Assembly: GCA_003486025.1 (NCBI GenBank)
Contig: DNHA01000296.1
Coordinates: 23,661-29,152 of the forward strand
Length of the DNA stretch: 5,492 nucleotides
From: Micrococcaceae bacterium
GTDB taxonomy: Bacteria > Actinomycetota > Actinomycetes > Actinomycetales > Micrococcaceae
Direction of reading: 5' to 3'
Shown here: piece after piece, positions 1-4,970 of the stretch
Position numbering within the stretch: the first letter of the stretch is position 1
Layout of the letters: each line of letters opens with the position of its first letter
Position numbers and translations under genes: made by a program
The notes under the pieces: model-generated
Databases searched by the model: none
The model's input: the letters and a program-made list of their open reading frames with translations, nothing else
Told to the model about the DNA's origin: nothing

Positions 1-518
1 TCACGCAGCAAGGACTTGATCGCGTCGATGATTTCACGTCGCCCACCGTAGCCAATGGCCACGTTGACGTGGACCCCGGTCCGTTTGGCGGTGCTCGTTT
101 CCAGCGCGGCAAGTTTCGCCGCGAGATCCTCGGGCAGCACGTCCACCGCACCAACTTGCTGCACCTTCACCTGGTTCGTTTCGCCCAAGCGATCCAGCGT
201 GTTGCCGATGACTTCCAGCAAATCACGCAGCTCGCTGGGTTCACGGTTGAGGTTGTCGGTGGAAAGCATGTAGAGAGTGACTACCTTGATGCCTAGGTCC
301 TCACACCATTCGAGGAACTCAAGGATCTTATCCGCGCCGGCCTGATGGCCTGCCATGGTGGGGGTTCCAGCTAATTTTGCCCAGCGGCGATTGCCATCAA
401 CCATGACACCAATGTGGTGGGGCAACTTATCACCGGGTAACGACTTCGCTAGGCGCCGTTCATAGAAACGGTACGCAAGAGAGGGAAGTCGCACCGGGTT
501 CCTCGCTTTCGCACACAT
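1..518 (-). CDS. uppS: Isoprenyl (cis-prenyl) transferase, Rv1086-like, 3' end cut by window edge
   Basis: Cis-prenyltransferase that condenses isopentenyl diphosphate with an allylic diphosphate at the membrane surface, feeding polyprenyl phosphate for cell-wall synthesis. 172 residues are visible from ATG at 518; family members have about 250, so roughly a third is missing, including the C-terminal substrate-binding part. The catalytic P-loop motif DGNRRWAK is at residues 41-48, with the essential Asp41. LSTDNL is at 85-90 and HVNVAIGYGGRREI at 150-163. GNRRWA in place of GNGRWA, and STDNLNREP in place of STENWxRP, match my recollection of M. tuberculosis Rv1086, the short-chain Z-farnesyl diphosphate synthase, rather than long-chain UppS. 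The symbol is therefore family-level; the product may be Z,E-FPP. Only a weak ribosome site (AAGAAAAG) precedes the ATG. It lies 75 bases after the DUF255 gene with no clear terminator between. A TTGCGG, 17 bases, TAGTTT pair (minus strand, -10 at 534-539) is a weak promoter possibility. Confidence 0.93.
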   Translation of the reverse strand, partial: MCAKARNPVRLPSLAYRFYERRLAKSLPGDKLPHHIGVMVDGNRRWAKLAGTPTMAGHQAGADKILEFLEWCEDLGIKVVTLYMLSTDNLNREPSELRDLLEVIGNTLDRLGETNQVKVQQVGAVDVLPEDLAAKLAALETSTAKRTGVHVNVAIGYGGRREIIDAIKSLLR

Positions 519-593
519 TCAAAACTTTTCTTGAAACTAAATCTATCGTGTTTCCCCCGCAACTGAGTGCAGCCGAGCATCCGCAGCTACCGC

Positions 594-2702
594 TTATTTA
601 CCTGCCAGCAGGTTCAGCAACGAGGCAATATCGTGCACCGGAAGATTGCACAGCGCCAGCCGGCAAGGCTGGATTTCCAGGCCCTGTGCACCGGAAATCG
701 CCTGCGCAGCGCCTCGGACTTCGATCCCCAGAGCCCGGCATAAGCCCAGTATTTGCTGGCGCTCTGCTGTGCCTGCGCCGTTTAACTTCACATAATGAAC
801 CGCCGAGTCGAGTACCGACTGCACCTCAAGTGCGGTCGCTACCTGGGTGGGAGCTTGACCGGCGAGCGCCACACCGTGAGCGCTGAGCCGGTGTGCCAGG
901 TCGAATTGTGCTTGGCCCGAGTCGTCAAAATTTTCACCGGCCATCCGCTGGATAGCTAGCCGGCTCAATGCCTTGGCATAGAGCGCGGCCGCAGCAGGTA
1001 TAGCATCGTCGAGTACTGTCACCGGGGCAATCTGTGAGCGCTGTGTGCTCAAGCGGTCATCAAGGGCCAAGGCGTCGCGGGGAATCCCGGTCTCCAGATC
1101 GATGAAGTGTGCGGTCTTTTCGATCAGGATGCCAGCGCGTTCCTGCCACACGCTGTAGCGCGGACTCTGGGTCAGCGCTAAGAACCCCAGGGTCAGCCCG
1201 GCATAGTCTTCTAAGGTTCCCTCATTATCTGCCGAACGTTGACCGGCAAAGCTCACTCGCGCCAACGTTTGGCTCTGCTCATCCCAGTGCACCTCCCAGA
1301 GCGTGGTGGCAACCTGTTCCGCTAGTTGGGCGAGCTGCGGTTCACCGAGTAGTTCTCCGGCTTCCGCGAGCGCTTCAATGGCAAGGCCATTCCATCCGGC
1401 GATGATCTTCTCATCGCGTCCCGGGCTTGGCCTGGTGGCGCGCACGGTGCGCAGTTCGGCTCTGAAGGCATCCCAAATCTGTGCCTCGCCGTCAACCGGG
1501 ATCCGGGTCAACGAGACGTGGTAGTACCCAGGATCTTCAGCAATTCCAGCTAATCGCACCAGGTCCGTGGGCAGCTCGACACCTGCCCGGCGCACCGCGG
1601 CGAGGCATTCTTCCCGGGTGAACGTATAGGCTGCGCCTTCGACGCTCGACGTGCCGCGCCGCGAATCTGCGTCGAGCGAAGCGGCAAAAGCGCGGTGGGG
1701 CGCACCGGCCTCGGAGGTCAACAGGTCGCTGCTCAAGAAGTTCGCCGTATCCAGCGCCGCTTGGCGGGCTAAGCGCGCCAGCTGTGTGGCCCGCTGCGAC
1801 TGCTGGGGATGCTGCTGGGCAAACTGCGTTGCGAAGACCGCGGTCCGCGCGCATAAGGAAAGCAAGCCGGCGTTGTCGTAGAGCATTTTTTCAAAGTGCG
1901 GGATCGTCCAATGTTCATCCACGCAATAGCGGGCGAAGCCTCCGGAAAGATGATCTCGCAGGCCCCCAAGCAGTATCGCCTCCAAGCTGGTCGCCAGCGG
2001 TTGAAAGGCTTCGGCGCCGAGTTCTGGGTCCAGGAGCACGGTGCGCCACATGGTCTTCAGTGCCCAGGTGGGTGGGAACTTTGGTGCAGGGGTGAAGCCG
2101 CCTTCGGTTTTGCTCGTTGCGATCCAGTGCCGGCTGGCCTGACGCAGGGCCTTTGCAGCTGTGGAGTCCGCTCTCATCTCCAGCAGGGCCCCTTGCCGCG
2201 ATCCCAGGTCGGCGAGGTGCTCAGCGAGCATCTGGGCTTGCTCTTCGAGTCCCTCTCGGTGTTCTTCCCACCCTTGATGGACAGCGTCCACCACTTGGGT
2301 GAAGGACGGCATTTTTCCGCGGGGCTCGCTTGGATAGTAGGTGCCCGTATGGAAAGCACGTCCGTCGGGCATCGCGAAGATCGTCATGGGCCACCCTCCG
2401 GCCCCCGTCAGCGCCTGGGTTGCCATCATGTAGGTGTCGTCAACCAGCGGGTGTTCTTCGCGGTCCACCTTGATGGAAATAAAGTTTTCGTTGAGTTTCC
2501 GGGCGATCTGCGGGTCATCAAAAGATTCATGGCTCATCACGTGGCACCAGTGGCAGGCCGCGTAGCCGATGGAAAGCATCACCGGCACGTCACGCAGGCG
2601 GGCCTGCTCGAAGGCTTCGTCTCCATAGGGCCACCAGTCAACCTCTTGATGCGAGTGCTGGCGGAGGTAGGCGCTGGAGCTATTGGCGATTCGTTGTCCC
2701 AT
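594..2702 (-). CDS. Thioredoxin domain-containing protein, DUF255 / YyaL / SPATA20 family (Rv1084-like)
   Basis: A 702-residue protein with an N-terminal thioredoxin-like domain (about 5-165; PF03190 type) followed by a long helical barrel resembling N-acylglucosamine 2-epimerases and related glycan enzymes. Visible family motifs are SSAYLRQHS near 10-17, the redox site CHWC at 50-53 within AACHWCHVMSHESF, KVDREEHP at 79-85, GGWPMT at 102-107, FHTGTYYP at 117-124, APKFPP at 206-211, HFEKMLYDNA at 269-278, SLDADS at 342-347 and GWNGLAIEALA at 436-446. No signal peptide or membrane span is seen, so it is probably cytoplasmic. The biochemical role of the family is not established; disulfide exchange is inferred from CxxC. 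I chose ATG 2702 because the conserved family N-terminus begins there; the frame stays open up to ATG 2837, giving a 45-residue unconserved-looking extension. Departures from the usual motifs are DREEHPLVDD for DREERPDID and DDAIPAAAA (565-573) where a DxATPSGN-type motif is usual. Confidence 0.93.
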   Translation of the reverse strand: MGQRIANSSSAYLRQHSHQEVDWWPYGDEAFEQARLRDVPVMLSIGYAACHWCHVMSHESFDDPQIARKLNENFISIKVDREEHPLVDDTYMMATQALTGAGGWPMTIFAMPDGRAFHTGTYYPSEPRGKMPSFTQVVDAVHQGWEEHREGLEEQAQMLAEHLADLGSRQGALLEMRADSTAAKALRQASRHWIATSKTEGGFTPAPKFPPTWALKTMWRTVLLDPELGAEAFQPLATSLEAILLGGLRDHLSGGFARYCVDEHWTIPHFEKMLYDNAGLLSLCARTAVFATQFAQQHPQQSQRATQLARLARQAALDTANFLSSDLLTSEAGAPHRAFAASLDADSRRGTSSVEGAAYTFTREECLAAVRRAGVELPTDLVRLAGIAEDPGYYHVSLTRIPVDGEAQIWDAFRAELRTVRATRPSPGRDEKIIAGWNGLAIEALAEAGELLGEPQLAQLAEQVATTLWEVHWDEQSQTLARVSFAGQRSADNEGTLEDYAGLTLGFLALTQSPRYSVWQERAGILIEKTAHFIDLETGIPRDALALDDRLSTQRSQIAPVTVLDDAIPAAAALYAKALSRLAIQRMAGENFDDSGQAQFDLAHRLSAHGVALAGQAPTQVATALEVQSVLDSAVHYVKLNGAGTAERQQILGLCRALGIEVRGAAQAISGAQGLEIQPCRLALCNLPVHDIASLLNLLAGK

Positions 2703-2741
2703 ATCGCCATTCTGCCTCACCACGCCACCAAGGTGTCCTTG

Positions 2742-2750
2742 CTCACCTCC
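2742..2750 (-). promoter_or_regulatory. Orphan strong Shine-Dalgarno-like sequence upstream of the DUF255 gene
   Basis: On the minus strand this reads GGAGGTGAG, an almost ideal anti-16S match and the best one in the leftward gene group, but it lies 39 bases before the chosen ATG (2702), too far to serve it. In the DUF255 frame the nearest start is GTG at 2723, still 22 bases beyond GGAGG. A TTG at 2731 is closer but out of frame and opens only four codons (TTG GTG GCG TGG TGA). It may be coincidence, a decayed start, or a mini-ORF leader. Confidence 0.35.
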
Positions 2751-2861
2751 AATTCGGCCGAAGGCTGAGCGTTTGATGTACCTCGCGGCAAAAGAAAAGG
2801 CCCCGTGCTGGACTTCCACTAAGCGGTGGGTCAGCATGAGGCCTGTTCCAGGCTCTGTGGC

Positions 2862-3143
2862 CTAGCTGTCTTCGGAGGTCTTCGGATCCACTGGATCGCT
2901 AGGCTCTTGAACTGGTTGGTTCTCGCCCTTGAGCATCAGCTCATTCTGCTTGGATTCGGCTTCCGAGGCGTAACGGACACGACGGACGCGGCGCACCATG
3001 TCACGAATCAGGAAGATCACTGCCAGTGCCAGAAACGCGGTGAACACAAAGCCGAGGAAACCCGGGCCATAGCTGTTCTCGTCCAGCGCTTCGTTCTGCA
3101 CGTTGGTACTCGCAACCATCATGGTCGCGTAAATCGCATTCAC
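2862..3143 (-). CDS. Small single-span membrane protein (Rv1083-like)
   Basis: A 93-residue protein of unknown function. Residues 1-26 are polar to weakly hydrophobic, 28-46 (starting GFLGFVFTAF) form one transmembrane helix, and 47-57 (RDMVRRVRRVR) carry six arginines. The tail (58-93) is hydrophilic, acidic and proline-containing. By the positive-inside rule the C-terminus is cytoplasmic and the short N-terminus outside. The size, single helix ending in LIR, and position between mca and the DUF255 gene match my recollection of M. tuberculosis Rv1083; the match is mainly positional. The start used is GTG at 3143, 43 bases after the mca stop, with only a poor purine stretch upstream. ATG at 3122 or 3119 is an alternative that shortens the protein by 7 or 8 residues without touching the helix. 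Co-transcription with mca is likely. A partner or scaffold role for the neighbouring enzymes is possible but unsupported. Confidence 0.82.
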   Translation of the reverse strand: MNAIYATMMVASTNVQNEALDENSYGPGFLGFVFTAFLALAVIFLIRDMVRRVRRVRYASEAESKQNELMLKGENQPVQEPSDPVDPKTSEDS

Positions 3144-3186
3144 GGTGTGGGGACAACTCTTTTCTGGAACTGGAAGGTACGTGGTT

Positions 3187-4104
3187 CTATCTTAGTCCGG
3201 CAAACAGATCTGTCTCGGGCAGCTGTGTCGCAACCTTCGACGAGATCAGCGTGTAATCCTCCCACGGCCATGACTCGGCATAAATGTGTTCTGGCACCGC
3301 GAAGAAGAATCCCTCCGGGTCAATCTGCGTTCGGTGCGCTAGGAGCGCCTGATCTCGCAACGTGAAATAATCTGCGCAGTGCACCTGGGTGGTCGTGGTG
3401 TGTGGCGAAACCCACTTGAACATTTCGTTCTCTTCGTCATTTTCCCACTTTGCGACGCGCTCGGTGTAGGGCGATTCGTAGCCGCCTTCCAGCATCGCGT
3501 AGTGCAGGGTACGCAAGCGATCCGACGAAAACGCACGGTCATAGTAGAGCTTGTCGACCTCCCACGGCTCCCCCAATTCGGGGTAAAGCTGCGCGTTGCC
3601 AGCCTGTTCGAAGGCGAAAGCCGAGACCTTATGGCAGTGGATATGATCCGGGTGAGGGTACCCGCCGTTCTCGTCATAGGTGGTGATGACGTGCGGGCGG
3701 AACTCGCGAATCAACTTGATGATGCCGGCCGCGGCGATTTCTACCGGCTGCAAGGCAAAGGCACCAAAGGGCAGTTCTGGCAGCGGGTCACCCTCGGGCA
3801 GACCCGAGTCGACATAACCCAGCCAACGGTGCTTGATGCCCAAGACCGAGGCGGCTTCAGCCATTTCGGTGCGGCGCACCCCCGGTAGATCACGATGCGC
3901 GTGCGCGAGTTCGCCAACGGCAGCGTTCAGGATGTCCCCGCGTTCGCCACCGGTGCAACTGACAACCATCACCTCTGCGCCGGCATCAACATAGGCGGCC
4001 ATGGTGGCAGCACCCTTTGATGACTCGTCATCCGGGTGGGCATGAATCGCCATGAGACGCAGCCCCTGGGACGGCGCTAACTTCTTCACGTCGTGAATCT
4101 CCAC
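3187..4104 (-). CDS. mca: Mycothiol S-conjugate amidase Mca
   Basis: Zinc-dependent amidase of the LmbE/PIG-L deacetylase family. It cleaves mycothiol S-conjugates to a mercapturic acid, which is exported, and GlcN-inositol, which is recycled to mycothiol; it therefore serves cytoplasmic detoxification of electrophiles and antibiotics. The 305-residue product has HAHPDDESSKG at 21-31: His23 and Asp26 are expected zinc ligands and Asp25 the general base. TTYDENGGYPHPDH at 141-154 supplies the third zinc ligand, His154. Lys30 directly after HPDDESS is the Mca-type residue, where the biosynthetic deacetylase MshB has a different residue, and this decides Mca over MshB. The ending ETDLFAGLR also matches Mca. 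The start is GTG 4104, set by AGAAGGAAGA six bases upstream; the frame stays open to 4149, but that extension would run through the palindromes. It is about 17 residues longer than M. tuberculosis Mca as I recall it, partly through an 11-residue N-terminal extension. First gene of the leftward group, divergent from the DUF4307 gene. Confidence 0.96.
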   Translation of the reverse strand: MEIHDVKKLAPSQGLRLMAIHAHPDDESSKGAATMAAYVDAGAEVMVVSCTGGERGDILNAAVGELAHAHRDLPGVRRTEMAEAASVLGIKHRWLGYVDSGLPEGDPLPELPFGAFALQPVEIAAAGIIKLIREFRPHVITTYDENGGYPHPDHIHCHKVSAFAFEQAGNAQLYPELGEPWEVDKLYYDRAFSSDRLRTLHYAMLEGGYESPYTERVAKWENDEENEMFKWVSPHTTTTQVHCADYFTLRDQALLAHRTQIDPEGFFFAVPEHIYAESWPWEDYTLISSKVATQLPETDLFAGLR

Positions 4105-4110
4105 GTAAAC

Positions 4111-4120
4111 TCTTCCTTCT
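4111..4120 (-). promoter_or_regulatory. Ribosome binding site deciding the GTG start of mca
   Basis: The minus strand reads AGAAGGAAGA, then six bases (GTTTAC), then GTG at 4104. The spacing and purine content are good, and no comparable site precedes the in-frame ATG at 4149. Confidence 0.75.
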
Positions 4121-4133
4121 GCACTGTGAACAG

Positions 4134-4159
4134 GCCGGCATGCCGGCATGGCATGCCAT
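4134..4159. promoter_or_regulatory. Two abutting perfect palindromes in the mca / DUF4307 divergent region
   Basis: GCCGGCATGCCGGC (4134-4147) and ATGGCATGCCAT (4148-4159) are each perfect palindromes, touch end to end, and share the central octamer GGCATGCC at 4137-4144 and 4150-4157, 13 bases apart. The block lies 30-55 bases before the mca start and about 100-127 before the DUF4307 start, the usual place for an operator acting on mca. In mca RNA the first palindrome could instead form a 5-bp GCCGG/CCGGC hairpin with a CATG loop. No regulator family is recognised from the motif. Confidence 0.6.
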
Positions 4160-4209
4160 CAATGACAACTCTCACGTAGCCCTGCGTTATTCCCTGAAGG
4201 CCCGGCCGG

Positions 4210-4215
4210 TAGACT
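4210..4215 (+). promoter_or_regulatory. Candidate -10 box for the DUF4307 gene
   Basis: TAGACT fits the actinobacterial TANNNT -10 pattern and would start transcription near 4221-4223, giving a leader of about 40 bases. No good -35 is seen 16-18 bases upstream (TTATTC at 17 is weak). The 8-bp palindrome CCGGCCGG (4202-4209) touches its upstream edge. Confidence 0.4.
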
Positions 4216-4260
4216 AGAGACATCTCATAGTCGACGGCAGAGAGTAGTACAGGGCAAGCA

Positions 4261-4680
4261 ATGTCTGATCCAAGCTTAACGGCTCGCTACAACAACCCCA
4301 ACAAACGCCCGCTGGCTAAGCGCACCCGTAACTTGCTCATCGGTGGCGCGTTGAGCCTCGGAGTCGTCGGGGCGGCCTGGGTTGGCTTCGGCAACTTTAG
4401 TGCCATCAGCGCCCAAGACATCAATTTTTCGGTGCAATCCCCCTCGCAAGCCACAGCGGTCATCGAGGTCGAATATAACTCCAAGCACCGTCTGCAGTGC
4501 GATGTCCGCGCGATGAATGAGTCAAAGGCCACCGTGGGGTTTAATACCGTCCTGCTCGAAGCGACCGATCCCGGGGTACTGACCACCAAGCGTCTGACGG
4601 TGCCAATGCACACCGATAATCTTGCGGTAACCGCCGGCGTTGAGTCTTGCTACAAGGTGCCGAACGAGTTCACCAAGTAA
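4261..4680 (+). CDS. DUF4307 domain-containing membrane-anchored protein (Rv1081c-like)
   Basis: A 139-residue protein of unknown function. Residues 1-23 are basic and polar and include an ARYNNP stretch (8-13; a RY-type motif near the N-terminus is typical of the family as I recall it). Residues 24-43 form one hydrophobic helix without an obvious lipobox, so it is probably an uncleaved N-terminal anchor. Residues 50-139 form a soluble, beta-rich looking domain containing the only two cysteines, Cys80 (HRLQCDVRA) and Cys130 (VESCYKV). With a cytoplasmic basic N-terminus this domain would be outside, and the cysteines could pair. The assignment rests on size, architecture and its place between greA and mca, as for M. 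tuberculosis Rv1081c, rather than on a catalytic motif. The ATG is preceded by AGGG (4251-4254) at six bases. It is divergent from mca. It ends with consecutive TAA TAA triplets (4678-4683). Confidence 0.85.
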   Translation: MSDPSLTARYNNPNKRPLAKRTRNLLIGGALSLGVVGAAWVGFGNFSAISAQDINFSVQSPSQATAVIEVEYNSKHRLQCDVRAMNESKATVGFNTVLLEATDPGVLTTKRLTVPMHTDNLAVTAGVESCYKVPNEFTK

Positions 4681-4715
4681 TAAAGCAGGCAATCTTCAAC
4701 CTCAGAGCTGAACGC

Positions 4716-4734
4716 ATTGGGATTATTTCCCAAT
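4716..4734. promoter_or_regulatory. Perfect inverted repeat over a -35 region, operator-like
   Basis: ATTGGGA-TTATT-TCCCAAT: 7-bp half sites around a 5-base spacer, a 19-bp dyad. It covers the TTGGGA -35 candidate at 4717-4722. As RNA it would be an AT-rich hairpin with no following T tract, so an operator is more likely than a terminator of the DUF4307 gene, whose stop is 36 bases upstream. Confidence 0.45.
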
Positions 4735-4746
4735 CGCGACTATTAT
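4717..4746 (+). promoter_or_regulatory. Candidate promoter upstream of the greA leader
   Basis: TTGGGA (4717-4722), an 18-base spacer, and TATTAT (4741-4746). The -10 matches TATAAT at five of six positions and the -35 matches TTGACA at four of six. A start near 4753 would give a leader of about 218 bases before the greA start codon. No comparable pair was found between the terminator-like hairpin and greA. Confidence 0.5.
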
Positions 4747-4752
4747 CGTGGG

Positions 4753-4912
4753 AAAGTACGTTTCACCCCGCATCGGTTTGTGCGCCCAGTTGAAGATCAA
4801 CTGGAACAGGAGCCTAGCGGGGTCTTTGCTTGCATCCGCCGAAATTCGACTGATCACTAATTCGTACCGAATCTGATTTCTTCAACGCCACCGCAGGGTG
4901 GCGTTTGGCTTT
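4753..4912 (+). ncRNA. Structured greA leader or small RNA (candidate)
   Basis: The stretch from the predicted start to the terminator-like hairpin holds several perfect pairings. ACCCCGC (4765-4771) pairs with GCGGGGT (4817-4823) and encloses a hairpin of CCAGTTGA (4786-4793) with TCAACTGG (4797-4804) over an AGA loop. ATTCG-TAC-CGAAT follows at 4860-4872, then the 9-bp hairpin at 4884-4905. No known RNA family is recognised; it lacks the C-rich loops of the actinobacterial 6C RNA. The longest open frame noticed in it (GTG at 4780, 26 codons) has no ribosome site. It could be a leader whose transcription ends early, or an independent RNA of about 160 bases. The 5' end is inferred only from the promoter candidate. 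Confidence 0.4.
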
Positions 4913-4914
4913 AT
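4884..4914 (+). terminator. Intrinsic terminator-like hairpin upstream of greA
   Basis: AACGCCACC (4884-4892) pairs perfectly with GGTGGCGTT (4897-4905) over a GCAG loop. The 9-bp stem is followed by TGGCTTTAT, a broken and modest T tract. It is 203 bases after the DUF4307 stop and 65 bases before the greA start, so it may end the DUF4307 transcript, end a small RNA, or attenuate greA. Confidence 0.65.
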
Positions 4915-4956
4915 CGCCCGACATGGACGGTACACCTAAGAAATCCCTGACTGACC

Positions 4957-4964
4957 AAAGGAAG
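4957..4964 (+). promoter_or_regulatory. Ribosome binding site deciding the GTG start of greA
   Basis: AAAGGAAG, then six bases (TACAAC), then GTG at 4971. This is one of the clearest ribosome sites in the window. It excludes the in-frame upstream starts, which lie inside or just after the terminator-like hairpin. Confidence 0.8.
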
Positions 4965-4970
4965 TACAAC

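Noticed and set aside
1896..2768. A 290-codon open frame on the plus strand opposite the DUF255 gene
   Set aside because: It lies wholly antisense to a well-conserved coding region, has no recognisable motif or ribosome site, and long antisense frames are common in GC-rich genes.
2841..2853. GCCTG-TTC-CAGGC hairpin just after the small membrane protein gene
   Set aside because: Only five base pairs and no T tract on either side, so it does not support a terminator splitting the leftward gene group.
2826..3365. A 179-codon plus-strand frame across the small membrane protein gene and the end of mca
   Set aside because: Overlaps two supported minus-strand genes and shows no family resemblance or start signal.
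4105..4149. Extension of Mca to ATG 4149 (15 extra residues)
   Set aside because: It would encode through part of the palindrome block, lacks a ribosome site, and the GTG at 4104 has one at ideal spacing.
4780..4860. A 26-codon GTG-started open frame inside the greA leader
   Set aside because: No ribosome site precedes it and the sequence has no recognisable feature; the same bases are better explained by RNA pairing.
4905..4970. Extension of greA to an upstream TTG (22 extra residues)
   Set aside because: The TTG lies in the terminator stem, the family N-terminus does not include this stretch, and the ribosome site before GTG 4971 is far better.
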